DNA from: Paracoccus fistulariae
GTDB lineage: Bacteria > Pseudomonadota > Alphaproteobacteria > Rhodobacterales > Rhodobacteraceae
Direction: 5' to 3'
Length of the DNA: 64,000 nucleotides
NCBI RefSeq assembly: GCF_028553785.1
Contig: NZ_CP067136.1
Coordinates: 1,770,001 to 1,834,000, forward strand
Part shown: positions 9,417 to 16,261 of the stretch, piece after piece
Layout: every line of letters begins with the position of its first letter
How positions within the stretch are numbered: the stretch's first letter is position 1
Program-made: the position numbers and the translations under genes
Notes under the pieces: model-generated
Seen by the model: only the letters and a program-made list of their open reading frames with translations
Told to the model about the DNA's origin: nothing
Databases searched by the model: none

Positions 9417-10387
9417 CAGCCGCCCCCCTTCGCGCCGGGAAGGCGTGGCATGGCCAGCGCGCCATCCTCGACCGAGCCGACGGGGGCATCGGTGCGGATC
9501 GCGACCCGCAGCAGGGCCGAACGCGCGCGCGGATTGCCCTCCATCTCATCCGGGTCCGGGCCGATGGCCCGGCGGAAGGGCATGGTAAAGGCTGCGGGCG
9601 CGCTTTCCTGCACCGGCGCATAGCGATTGCCGCCGCCCGCGCTGTTCGAACGCGCCTGCATGAAGCGCTTGACGATGCGGTCTTCCAGCGAATGAAAGCT
9701 GACCACGGCCAGCTTGCCGCCGGGCTTCAAGGCCCGCTCGGCCGCTGAAAGGCCATCGACCAATTGCCGGAATTCGTCATTCACCCAGATGCGGATGGCC
9801 TGAAAGCTGCGGGTCGCCGGATGGCTTTGACCGGGCTTCGGGCGCGGCAGACAGGCCGACACGACCTCGGCCAGTTCCGAGGTCCGCGTCAAAGGCCGCG
9901 CCGCGACGATGGCGCGGGCAATACGGCGCGAGGCGCGTTCTTCCCCGTAATGATACAGCACATCGGCAATCACCGCTTCATCCGCACTGTTCAGCAGATC
10001 GGCGGCCGAGGGGCCATCCTGCTGCATGCGCATATCCAGCGGCCCGTCGCGCAGGAAGGAAAAGCCGCGCTCGGCGTGATCCAGCTGCATCGAGCTGACG
10101 CCCAGATCCAGCACCACGCCATCCAGCACCTGCCCGGCCAGTTGGTCCAGATCGGAAAACGTCCCCTCGACCAGCTTCAGGCGGTCGCCGTAGCGACCGG
10201 CCCAATCTGCGGCCATCTGGAAGACCAGCGGATCGCGATCCACGCCGATCACCTGCCCGGCGCCAGCGTCCAGCAGACCGCGGGCATAGCCGCCCGCACC
10301 GAAAGTGCCGTCCAGCCAGATGCCGGAAACGGGTTCGACCGCCCTCAGAAGCGGTTTCAAAAGGACGGGAATATGCGGATCGGCCAT
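9416..10387 (-). CDS. rsmH: 16S rRNA (cytosine1402-N4)-methyltransferase
   Basis: RsmH (MraW) methylates N4 of C1402 in the ribosomal P site using S-adenosylmethionine. The 323-residue protein begins [14 protein letters not shown] and has the SAM-binding region [15 protein letters not shown] near residues 25-39. It also has [19 protein letters not shown] and [12 protein letters not shown], which are standard family blocks. It sits directly between mraZ (3 bases upstream) and ftsL, the usual dcw order. Confidence 0.97.
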   Translation of the reverse strand: MADPHIPVLLKPLLRAVEPVSGIWLDGTFGAGGYARGLLDAGAGQVIGVDRDPLVFQMAADWAGRYGDRLKLVEGTFSDLDQLAGQVLDGVVLDLGVSSMQLDHAERGFSFLRDGPLDMRMQQDGPSAADLLNSADEAVIADVLYHYGEERASRRIARAIVAARPLTRTSELAEVVSACLPRPKPGQSHPATRSFQAIRIWVNDEFRQLVDGLSAAERALKPGGKLAVVSFHSLEDRIVKRFMQARSNSAGGGNRYAPVQESAPAAFTMPFRRAIGPDPDEMEGNPRARSALLRVAIRTDAPVGSVEDGALAMPRLPGAKGGG

Positions 10388-10390
10388 GGC

Positions 10391-10918
10391 CTAGCCCTCG
10401 CCCGCGTGATCCGTCGCCGCGCGGTCCAGGAAGGCGCGCGGGTCGAAATCCGGGCCATGCTTGTCGGCGAAATCCTCCAGCGCCTCGACATCTTTCGGGC
10501 GGCTGTCGGGATTATAGACCTGAATATAGTCACCGCGCGATTCGAAGGTCGTCTCGACCCCTTCGGCAAAGCCCAGCTTCTCGCGCAGCTTCAGCGGCAG
10601 GACCAGACGGCCCTCGCGGTCGATTTCCAGATCGGTGGACTGGCCGTTCATCAGCAGTTCCAGCCAGCGCCGTTCCTGAGAGCCGCGCGTCAGCCGGTCG
10701 ATCTGTTCGTCGATCTCTTCGATTGCGTCGATGGTGTAAAGTTCGATCCAGTTCCACCAGTCTGGGCCGTAGACAGCGACAAGCTGCGTGCGTCCGGTGG
10801 CGGTGTTGGGAAATGAGGGATCCCCGGCATCAAAGACGCGACGCAACCGGGCCGGGATCGACATGCGTCCCTTGCCATCGACCTTGACGGTCTCGGTGCC
10901 TCTAAACTTTCGCGCCAC
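10391..10918 (-). CDS. mraZ: Transcriptional regulator MraZ
   Basis: MraZ is an AbrB-like DNA-binding ring protein that represses its own dcw operon in E. coli. The 175-residue sequence has the two tandem MraZ domains. The first contains GKGRMSIPARLR (about residues 16-27), the second DREGRLVLPLKLRE, and a short acidic tail follows. The start is GTG; no better in-frame ATG lies nearby, and a GAGGGG site lies about a dozen bases upstream. The gene heads the cell-wall operon and is preceded by a leader of roughly 300 bases. Confidence 0.95.
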   Translation of the reverse strand: MARKFRGTETVKVDGKGRMSIPARLRRVFDAGDPSFPNTATGRTQLVAVYGPDWWNWIELYTIDAIEEIDEQIDRLTRGSQERRWLELLMNGQSTDLEIDREGRLVLPLKLREKLGFAEGVETTFESRGDYIQVYNPDSRPKDVEALEDFADKHGPDFDPRAFLDRAATDHAGEG

Positions 10919-10973
10919 AGTCCGGCCCGCCCCTCACTGTCCACCACCTCTTTCGCCCGCCCGAAAGAGAAAG

Positions 10974-11007
10974 GGCGGATCGGGCTGCTGCCACTGCCCG
11001 ATCCGCC
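10974..11007 (-). other. Strong hairpin in the mraZ leader (possible attenuator)
   Basis: Arms GGCGGATCGGGC (10974-10985) and GCCCGATCCGCC (10996-11007) form a perfect 12-bp stem with a 10-base loop. In the reverse (mraZ) direction it is followed by CTTTCTCTTTC and then a smaller hairpin, CTTTCG/CGAAAG. It lies inside the inferred 5' leader of the dcw operon. The structure is seen directly; any role in transcription attenuation or mRNA stability is inference. Confidence 0.5.
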
Positions 11008-11191
11008 GCCCTCGTTCCCATCGTCTGGGCCCCTTTTCGGGGTTATCCGCCCTGCACGCGCCACCTGGGGGAGGTGCTGCTCGCACGTGCGGGCGGTCTG
11101 TTTGGAAAACGGGTGCCTGTATGAGACCTGCGTCGCCATTCGGGGTCTTTGTCGCCCCTTTACTGCCCGTCTTCGTGAGTCATTTGTGACA

Positions 11192-11216
11192 TGGGAATAT
11201 GTGGGAAGCAATGGAA
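11192..11216 (+). promoter_or_regulatory. Three MraZ-like boxes at 10-bp spacing
   Basis: TGGGA at 11192, TGGGA at 11202 and TGGAA at 11212 sit exactly 10 bases apart, each separated by 5 bases. This matches the TGGGN-N5 direct repeats that MraZ binds upstream of mraZ in E. coli. Here they read on the + strand, opposite to mraZ, and lie immediately downstream of the candidate operon promoter. Binding is inferred, not shown. Confidence 0.55.
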
Positions 11217-11226
11217 TTCTTCGGTC

Positions 11227-11256
11227 ATTATGGGCGATATCAGATGTATAAAACAA
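11227..11256 (-). promoter_or_regulatory. mraZ: Candidate promoter of the dcw operon
   Basis: On the reverse strand TTGTTT (11251-11256), an 18-base spacer and CATAAT (11227-11232) form a plausible sigma-70 promoter in the AT-rich part of the gap. Transcription would start near 11220, directly at the MraZ-like boxes, and would give a leader of about 300 bases before the mraZ GTG. The -10 element is a good match and the -35 a weak one. Confidence 0.4.
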
Positions 11257-11565
11257 ACCGCTTGGGACAAAAAATGCCCATTCCCATGCTCAAATCGCTA
11301 TTTTTGGTGATTTTTCTGGGATCAGCCACAAGATATAGAAAACGCGCACCGGTGCCAGAAAATCCCATAGCCAGCAGAAATCGGCCAGATCATTGCCGCG
11401 ACATGCAGGTTTGCGCCGGGCGATCACGGGAATCCCGCCCCGAATCACGCGGAATCACGGAAGGGAGAGACCCCGACAGCACCTCTCCTATAAAATCCCA
11501 CAGGATCTTCGATCGCGTTCCCGGACATTCCCAAAGGGCGGATCGCGCCCCGAGATGCGGTGGAA
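11257..11565. other. Intergenic stretch between mrp end and dcw promoter
   Basis: This gap of about 310 bases holds no open frame I can support. It is AT-rich near 11260-11330 with further TGGGA/TGGGC words on both strands, which could be extra MraZ contacts. Near the mrp end there is a weak hairpin, GGGCG/CGCCC at 11536-11550, followed in the mrp direction by TTT. That might serve as a poor terminator. Confidence 0.4.
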
Positions 11566-12678
11566 TCAGGCGATGCCGCCCTTGATCAGCCGATCGGCCA
11601 GCCGGGCATAGGAATCGGCAACCGCGCCCTCACCCAGGGCGGCGGGACTGCCCGAATCGCCTGCCAGGCGCACGTCCAATTGCAGGGGCAGTTCGCCCAG
11701 GAAGGGCAGGCCCAGTTGCTGGGCCTCGGCCGCGACGCCGCCATGACCGAACAGATGCGCCTCATGCCCGCAATTGGTGCAGGTATAAGAGGACATGTTC
11801 TCGACCAGCCCCAGAACCGGGGTTTTCAGCTTCCTGAACATGTCGATGGCGCGCCGCGCGTCGATCAGCGCAACATCCTGCGGCGTCGAGACGATGATTG
11901 CCCCCGTGACCGGCGCTTTCTGGCACAGGCTCAGCTGCACATCCCCGGTTCCGGGCGGCAAGTCGATCAGCAGCACGTCAAGCTCGCCCCAGTTCACCTG
12001 CTGCAAAAGCTGCTGCAGCGCGCCCATCAGCATTGGGCCGCGCCAGACGACGGCCTCGCCCTCTTTCAGCATCAGGCCGATGGACATGATGGTGACGCCA
12101 TGCGCGTGCATCGGCTCGATCCGCTGACCGTCAGGGCTGGCCGGTCGGCCCGAGACACCCATCATGCGCGGCTGAGAGGGCCCATAGATGTCGGCATCCA
12201 GCAGCCCCACCTTGCGCCCCGCCCTGGCCAGCGCCACCGCGAGGTTCGACGTTACAGTGGATTTCCCGACCCCGCCCTTGCCGGAACCGATGGCAATGAT
12301 GCTTTTCACGCCGGGTATCGGCTGAGGCCCTGATTGCGCGGTCGGATGACGTCCGATCTGCAGCGATGGCGCCGCCCCGCCGGGACCGGAAGAGCGGACC
12401 GGCTCGCCGCGCGGCTGGCCTTGACCCGCGGCGGCCTGCGCGGTCGTCACGATCTGGACAGAATCGACACCCGGCAGCGCGGTCAGCCGCCTGCGCGCCT
12501 CTGCCTCGACCGGCGCCAGGGCGCGGGCGGCCGCAGAATCAGCCACTTCCAGCACGAATCTGATCGTCCCACCATCGACATTGAACGCCCTGACGATATC
12601 GGCCTCGGCCAGGGTTTTTCCGTCTGGCATCGGGATGTCAGCGATTTCCTTTAGGGCAACTTCGCGGTTAACGGACAT
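11566..12678 (-). CDS. mrp: Mrp/ApbC-family Fe-S cluster carrier ATPase
   Basis: Mrp (ApbC) proteins bind and transfer iron-sulfur clusters to target apoproteins in the cytosol. The 370-residue protein has an N-terminal MIP18/DUF59-type domain (about residues 1-80) and a low-complexity linker. The P-loop ATPase domain has [11 protein letters not shown] at 131-141 and the cluster-binding CxxC motif CTNC at 300-303. [15 protein letters not shown] is also characteristic. The gene stands alone on this strand, with about 340 bases of noncoding sequence upstream. Confidence 0.95.
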   Translation of the reverse strand: MSVNREVALKEIADIPMPDGKTLAEADIVRAFNVDGGTIRFVLEVADSAAARALAPVEAEARRRLTALPGVDSVQIVTTAQAAAGQGQPRGEPVRSSGPGGAAPSLQIGRHPTAQSGPQPIPGVKSIIAIGSGKGGVGKSTVTSNLAVALARAGRKVGLLDADIYGPSQPRMMGVSGRPASPDGQRIEPMHAHGVTIMSIGLMLKEGEAVVWRGPMLMGALQQLLQQVNWGELDVLLIDLPPGTGDVQLSLCQKAPVTGAIIVSTPQDVALIDARRAIDMFRKLKTPVLGLVENMSSYTCTNCGHEAHLFGHGGVAAEAQQLGLPFLGELPLQLDVRLAGDSGSPAALGEGAVADSYARLADRLIKGGIA

Positions 12679-13020
12679 GTCATCGCCTGTGTTTGTTCAT
12701 TCGGTTTTCTATTTGGTCGGGCCGTCTATGAAGGACAAGACCATGTTCGGCAATGACAGGCCTTTCGGCCAAACACCTCTAGACGCTACGTCTTTGCCGT
12801 TGCAGCGTGAACGCTAACAGTTCCGTGACAGTCAAAATGAACTCAATTTTCATCAATAACAACCAATAGGTTTAGCGGGCTACCTATGCAAATGCCGCAT
12901 AGCAGCATTTGAAAAGCATAGGATTGTGCAGCCGCAGAAAAACGATCATCTTCATCTCATCCGAAGCGCAGAGCCAATCCGGGCCAAGCGCAAGATGATG
13001 AGATGTGAAAGGAATATCCG
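12679..13020. other. Intergenic region upstream of mrp and the DUF1127 gene
   Basis: This 340-base divergent gap should hold promoters for mrp (reverse) and for the DUF1127/cuckoo RNA transcript (forward). I could not pick out a confident -35/-10 pair or a clear RpoH-type promoter. It contains the bulged palindrome listed separately. A short forward open frame here begins inside mrp antisense and has no family signature, so it is not called. Confidence 0.5.
12883..12922 (+). promoter_or_regulatory. Bulged palindrome upstream of the DUF1127 gene
   Basis: CCTATGC-AAATGC (12883-12895) is mirrored by GCATTT-GAAAA-GCATAGG (12905-12922). This gives 7 and 6 bp of pairing with a 5-base bulge in the right arm and a 9-base centre. 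It lies about 100 bases before the start codon and could be an operator or an mRNA leader hairpin. No matching regulator is encoded nearby. Confidence 0.45.
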
Positions 13021-13248
13021 ATGGCTTACGTCGCACATGCAAATATCGCCCACGCCGAACACAGCCTGCGTGGCCGCTTTATGACTGCGATCCAGCGGAT
13101 GCAGGAAAACCGCGCCCGCCGCGCCGTGTACCGCCAGACCGTGCGGGAACTGAGCGCCCTGACAACGCGTGAACTGGACGATCTTGGCATCAGCCGGTCG
13201 ATGATCCGCAGCCTTGCTCAGGAAGCTGCTTACGGCGCTTCGAAGTAA
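13021..13248 (+). CDS. ccaF1: DUF1127 small protein, CcaF1-like
   Basis: The 75-residue basic protein ends in the DUF1127 signature RELSALTTRELDDLGISRSMI (about residues 43-63). In Rhodobacter sphaeroides the DUF1127 protein CcaF1 is an RNA-binding protein involved in maturation of the CcsR small RNAs encoded directly downstream on the same transcript. The same arrangement is seen here: the stop codon is followed within about 10 bases by an array of cuckoo-type hairpins. The name is therefore given on family plus context. In R. sphaeroides the operon is stress-induced; whether that holds here is inference. Confidence 0.85.
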   Translation: MAYVAHANIAHAEHSLRGRFMTAIQRMQENRARRAVYRQTVRELSALTTRELDDLGISRSMIRSLAQEAAYGASK

Positions 13249-13258
13249 GAATTCGAAC

Positions 13259-13334
13259 TTCCTCGCCCCACTCCTCCTCCCGGGTTTCTCGCTTAAAGCG
13301 GCAGCCTCCACTCCTCCTCCCAGGAGGCTGCCGC
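13259..13334 (+). ncRNA. Cuckoo RNA unit 1
   Basis: The first loop motif (13271-13281) is flanked only by weak pairing (CCC/GGG), so the 5' hairpin looks degenerate. The second is the best stem of the array: 12 perfect base pairs, 13298-13309 with 13323-13334, around a 13-base loop. The unit directly follows the DUF1127 stop codon, and RNA processing would have to separate the two. Confidence 0.75.
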
Positions 13335-13371
13335 GAAAAGAACATAGCCACCCTGTTCGTGGCACCTGAAT

Positions 13372-13442
13372 ACGGCCCGCTCTCTCCTCCCTTTAAGCTG
13401 GCCGTCAGCGGTGACGCCTCTCCTCCTCCCTGGTGGCACCGC
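13372..13442 (+). ncRNA. Cuckoo RNA unit 2
   Basis: The first hairpin pairs ACGGCC (13372-13377) with GGCCGT (13400-13405) around TCTCTCCTCCC. The second pairs 13408-13418 with 13432-13442 (GCGGTG with CACCGC, then CGCC with GGTG) around TCTCCTCCTCCCT. A small hairpin (GCCAC/GTGGC) links it to unit 1. Confidence 0.8.
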
Positions 13443-13476
13443 ACCCCATAGCCGCCTCATTCTGCGGCACATCGAT

Positions 13477-13546
13477 GCGACGGCCTTTCCTCCTCCCTGG
13501 CCGGTCGTACGCGGCAATGGCCATCTCCTCCCTCGGCCCTTGTCGC
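13477..13546 (+). ncRNA. Cuckoo RNA unit 3
   Basis: The first hairpin pairs 13477-13485 with 13499-13508, with one bulged G, around TTTCCTCCTCCCT. The second pairs 13511-13522 with 13535-13546, with one mismatch, around ATCTCCTCCCTC. It is preceded by the linker hairpin GCCGC/GCGGC at 13451-13468. Confidence 0.8.
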
Positions 13547-13553
13547 ACCCCAT

Positions 13554-13621
13554 ACGCGGCCCACTCCTCCTCCCGGGTCAGCGTTTAGCGGCGGCGCCCT
13601 CCTCCTCCCTGGCGCTGCCGC
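13554..13621 (+). ncRNA. Cuckoo RNA unit 4
   Basis: The first hairpin pairs ACGCGGCCC (13554-13562) with GGGTC-A-GCGT (13575-13584). The second pairs 13588-13598 with 13611-13621 over 11 bp (one G-U) around CTCCTCCTCCCT. It is nearly identical to unit 6, which suggests a recent duplication inside the array. Confidence 0.82.
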
Positions 13622-13656
13622 ACCCCTCATAGCCGCCCCATTTGCGGCAAACCGAT

Positions 13657-13729
13657 GCGACAGGCCCTCTCCTCCCATCAAGGCCTGCGCTGGCGGTGTC
13701 GGCCTCTCCTCCTCCCTGGCTTGCACCGC
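13657..13729 (+). ncRNA. Cuckoo RNA unit 5
   Basis: The first hairpin pairs CAGGCC (13661-13666) with GGCCTG (13682-13687) around a shortened motif, CTCTCCTCCC. The second pairs GCGGTG/CACCGC and GGCC/GGCT (13693-13704 with 13718-13729). The linker hairpin GCCGC/GCGGC lies at 13632-13648. The 3' hairpin resembles that of unit 2. Confidence 0.8.
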
Positions 13730-13736
13730 AACCCAT

Positions 13737-13811
13737 ACGCGGCCCATCCCTCCTCCCGGGTCAGCGTTTTGCGGCGGCGCCCCTCCTCCTCCCTGGGCGT
13801 CGCCGCTTTTT
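13737..13811 (+). ncRNA. Cuckoo RNA unit 6 with terminal terminator
   Basis: The first hairpin pairs 13737-13745 with 13758-13767, as in unit 4. The second has a 12-bp stem, 13771-13782 with 13795-13806, around CTCCTCCTCCCT. It is followed directly by TTTTT (13807-13811), so the last hairpin is at once an sRNA element and the intrinsic terminator of the transcript. Confidence 0.85.
13771..13811 (+). terminator. Intrinsic terminator ending the DUF1127-cuckoo RNA transcript
   Basis: A 12-bp GC-rich stem is followed without gap by five T residues. None of the eleven upstream hairpins has a T-run, so read-through of the whole array and termination here is the natural reading. Confidence 0.85.
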
Positions 13812-13869
13812 CATTTCCGCCGTCCAGAAATCGCTTTCAGGCCCTGCTGCTGCGGGCTATGGCGGGGCC

Positions 13870-14655
13870 ATGCTTAGCTATCAGCACGCCTATCACGCCG
13901 GAAACCTGGCCGATCTTCACAAGCATGCGCTGCTTGCCTCGGCGCTGGATTACCTGACGCGCAAGGACAAACCCCTGTCCTATCTTGAGACGCATTCCGG
14001 GCGCGGCCTTTATCATCTGGACGGGGCAGAGGCGGAAAAGACGCAAGAGGCGCGCGCGGGTATCCTGCGGGCAGAGGCGGATGGCTGGCTGCCCCGCGAT
14101 CACCCGCTTCTGACCGCGCTGGATCAAGTGCGCAAAACCCATGGCGATCGCGCCTATCCCGGATCGCCCCTGATCGCGGAACACTTCCTGCGCCCGATGG
14201 ATTCGGCCCATCTGGCCGAACTGCACCCCGCCGAATTCGCGGCGCTGCGGCAGGTCGCCGGATTTGCCCGGCTTTACCATCAGGACGGCTTCCAGATGGC
14301 CAAGGCCGTTTGCCCGCCCCTGCCACGACGCGGGCTGTTGCTGATAGACCCCAGCTACGAGGTCAAAACCGACTATGCCGATATTCCCAGACAGATCGAC
14401 CAGATCGCGCGCAAATGGAATGTCGGCGTCATTGCGCTGTGGTATCCCATGCTGAGCGATAACCGTCACCCGCCGATGCTGGACCGGCTGATGGACAGCC
14501 ATCCGCAGGCCCTGCGTTCCGAGGTGCGCTTTCCTCCGGTCCGGGCCGGACATGCGATGGTCGGTTCCGGCATGTGGGTGCTGAACCCGCCTTTCGGGCT
14601 AAGCGACCGCGCGGCCGAGATCGAAGCGATCTTTCGCCGCCATTTCCCGGCCTAG
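13870..14655 (+). CDS. rlmJ: 23S rRNA (adenine2030-N6)-methyltransferase
   Basis: RlmJ methylates N6 of A2030 in 23S rRNA. The 261-residue protein starts MLSYQHAYHAGNLADLHKH, a strongly conserved RlmJ beginning. It shows the catalytic block LLLIDPSYE (a variant of DPPYE) and GSGMWVLNPPF near the C-terminus. The open frame runs upstream into the cuckoo RNA array, but homology begins at the chosen ATG. It begins about 60 bases after the array terminator, so it presumably has its own promoter. Confidence 0.95.
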   Translation: MLSYQHAYHAGNLADLHKHALLASALDYLTRKDKPLSYLETHSGRGLYHLDGAEAEKTQEARAGILRAEADGWLPRDHPLLTALDQVRKTHGDRAYPGSPLIAEHFLRPMDSAHLAELHPAEFAALRQVAGFARLYHQDGFQMAKAVCPPLPRRGLLLIDPSYEVKTDYADIPRQIDQIARKWNVGVIALWYPMLSDNRHPPMLDRLMDSHPQALRSEVRFPPVRAGHAMVGSGMWVLNPPFGLSDRAAEIEAIFRRHFPA

Positions 14656-14718
14656 GGGATTCCCCTGCCCCGGCCCCTGTGGCATGATCCGACACCAACA
14701 AGAATAACTGGCTGAGCC

Positions 14719-15012
14719 ATGTCGCAGCGACTTTCCATCAGCGCCACGATCTTTCTGGTCCTTACCGTGGCGCTTAGCCTTTATTTCGCCTTCGCCGCCG
14801 TGCAGGGCCCCTCGGGGATCCTGCGCCGGATCCAGATCGAATCCGAAAAGGTCGAGCTGATGGAAGAACGTGACAGTCTGGCCGCCGAGGTCGAGCAGAT
14901 GCAGAACCTGACCCGCCGCCTGTCTGACGAATATCTGGATATCGATCTGCTGGACGAGCGTGCCCGCGAGGTACTGGGCTACATCCGCACGGATGAGATC
15001 ATCCTGCCCTGA
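14719..15012 (+). CDS. ftsB: FtsB/DivIC-like septum formation initiator protein
   Basis: This 97-residue bitopic protein has an N-terminal transmembrane helix (about residues 8-28) and a coiled coil (about 40-70, EKVELMEERDSLAAEVEQMQNL). It ends with DERAREVLGYIRTDEIILP, the pattern seen in FtsB-type proteins of this group. FtsB forms a complex with FtsL and FtsQ at the septum. Placement directly upstream of pdhA is common in Rhodobacterales from memory. About 190 bases separate the two genes, so co-transcription is uncertain. Confidence 0.85.
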   Translation: MSQRLSISATIFLVLTVALSLYFAFAAVQGPSGILRRIQIESEKVELMEERDSLAAEVEQMQNLTRRLSDEYLDIDLLDERAREVLGYIRTDEIILP

Positions 15013-15152
15013 CCGCCCGGGGCCCGTCCTGCCAGCTCATCTGCACATACCGGCGGCAGAGGCCCTATTTGCACGGGGTTTTCCAGCAGAAATCAGGTGA
15101 TCGGACGCAAGGGAAGTTCCCGCATTGCACCTCCCAAAGTGATGGGTTACGG

Positions 15153-15172
15153 ATAGTTTAACGCTGAACTAT
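15153..15172 (+). promoter_or_regulatory. Inverted repeat before pdhA
   Basis: ATAGTT and AACTAT form perfect 6-base arms around an 8-base spacer (TAACGCTG), about 30 bases before the pdhA ATG. It could be an operator for the pyruvate dehydrogenase operon or a small leader hairpin. No regulator gene is adjacent. Confidence 0.4.
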
Positions 15173-15201
15173 TCTGCCGCGCACTCAGGAGGACAAGCCG
15201 C

Positions 15202-16245
15202 ATGGCCAGGAAACCCGCCGCCACGAAGCAAAAGGCGACTTCCGCTTCCAACACATCCAAAGACGAACTTCTTCAATATTACCGTGACATGCTGCTGATC
15301 CGCCGTTTCGAGGAAAAGGCCGGCCAGCTTTATGGCATGGGTCTGATCGGCGGCTTCTGCCACCTCTATATCGGTCAGGAAGCGGTCGTCGTGGGTCTGG
15401 AAGCCGCCGCAAAAGAAGGTGACAAACGCATCACCTCTTATCGCGATCACGGACATATGCTGGCCTGCGGCATGGAAGCGCGCGGCGTCATGGCCGAACT
15501 GACCGGCCGCGAAGGCGGTTATTCCAAGGGCAAGGGCGGCAGCATGCACATGTTCAGCCGCGAAAAGCATTTCTATGGCGGCCACGGCATCGTCGCGGCA
15601 CAGGTTCCGCTGGGTGCCGGTCTGGCTTTCGCGGATAAATATCTGGGCAATGACAATGTCACCTTCGTCTATTTCGGCGATGGCGCGGCCAACCAGGGTC
15701 AGGTCTACGAGACCTATAACATGGCCGAATTGTGGGACCTGCCCGTCGTTTTCGTGATCGAGAACAACCAATACGCCATGGGCACTTCGGTCAAGCGCTC
15801 GACCAAATCGACCAGCCTGTTTGGTCGCGGCGAAGCCTTCGGCATCCCGGGCGAACAGGTTGACGGAATGGACGTTCTGGCCGTCAAGGCCGCTGGCGAA
15901 AAGGCCGTCGCCCACTGCCGCGCAGGCAAGGGTCCCTATATCCTTGAGGTCATGACCTACCGCTATCGCGGTCACTCGATGTCGGACCCTGCCAAGTATC
16001 GGACGCGCGAAGAGGTCCAGAAAATGCGCGACGAGCGCGATTCGATCGAACATGTCCGCGAATTGCTGCTGCAGGGCAAGCATGCGACCGAAGAGGACCT
16101 GAAGGCGATCGACAAAGAGATCAAGGAAGTCGTGAACGATTCGGCTGAATTCGCCAAGGAAAGCCCCGAGCCCGCCCTGGAAGAACTCTGGACCGATATT
16201 TACGCCAAAGAAATGCCGCAGGGTTCTGCGGAAGAAAACGCCTGA
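15202..16245 (+). CDS. pdhA: Pyruvate dehydrogenase E1 component, alpha subunit
   Basis: PdhA forms with PdhB the thiamine-diphosphate-dependent E1 that decarboxylates pyruvate in the pyruvate dehydrogenase complex. The 347-residue protein shows the TPP motif GDG (159-161) through ENN (187-189). It also has the phosphorylation-loop-like block YRYRGHSMSDPAKYRTREE typical of alpha subunits. An AGGAGG site precedes the ATG. It is first of three tightly spaced genes (pdhA-pdhB-pdhC). The ribosome-binding site is complementary to the loops of the cuckoo RNAs encoded 1.4 kb upstream, which is suggestive but not specific. Confidence 0.97.
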   Translation: MARKPAATKQKATSASNTSKDELLQYYRDMLLIRRFEEKAGQLYGMGLIGGFCHLYIGQEAVVVGLEAAAKEGDKRITSYRDHGHMLACGMEARGVMAELTGREGGYSKGKGGSMHMFSREKHFYGGHGIVAAQVPLGAGLAFADKYLGNDNVTFVYFGDGAANQGQVYETYNMAELWDLPVVFVIENNQYAMGTSVKRSTKSTSLFGRGEAFGIPGEQVDGMDVLAVKAAGEKAVAHCRAGKGPYILEVMTYRYRGHSMSDPAKYRTREEVQKMRDERDSIEHVRELLLQGKHATEEDLKAIDKEIKEVVNDSAEFAKESPEPALEELWTDIYAKEMPQGSAEENA

Positions 16246-16261
16246 GGGAGGGTGATCAAGA

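Larger units (their letters stand above)
13259..13811 (+). ncRNA. Array of six cuckoo/CcsR-like small RNAs (twelve CCTCC-loop hairpins)
   Basis: This array has twelve tandem hairpins whose loops carry CTCCTCCTCCC or a close variant. They group into six two-hairpin units of about 70 bases, each listed separately. Stems differ in sequence between units but remain paired (for example GCGGCAGCCTCC with GGAGGCTGCCGC, and GCGGTG with CACCGC), while the loops stay almost constant. Small GCCGC/GCGGC-type hairpins link some of the units. R. sphaeroides has four homologous CcsR RNAs with this conserved CCUCCUCCC motif behind a DUF1127 gene. The loop complements Shine-Dalgarno GGAGG. Reverse-strand open frames across the array are artefacts of the repeats. 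Confidence 0.9.

Noticed and set aside
10919..11220. RNase P RNA (rnpB) in the GC-rich mraZ leader
   Set aside because: The GC-rich hairpins invited the idea, but the conserved GAGGAAAGTCCGG start and the other universal RNase P blocks are absent on both strands.
12581..12817. Forward 78-codon frame before the DUF1127 gene
   Set aside because: Starts antisense inside mrp, has no ribosome-binding site and no signature.
13190..13747. Reverse- and forward-strand open frames across the hairpin array as proteins
   Set aside because: They are low-complexity (Gly/Arg/Glu or Pro/Leu/Ser repeats from the CTCCTCC motif), overlap the ncRNA and have no family signature.
13253..13811. CRISPR array
   Set aside because: The repeated unit is a short loop motif within variable self-complementary stems; there are no constant direct repeats with unique spacers and no cas genes.
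15319..15324. Depletion of GCCGGC as a sign of long restriction history
   Set aside because: The site occurs in the window, for example here in pdhA and inside the methyltransferase gene, so no obvious avoidance is visible; a methylating host need not avoid it.
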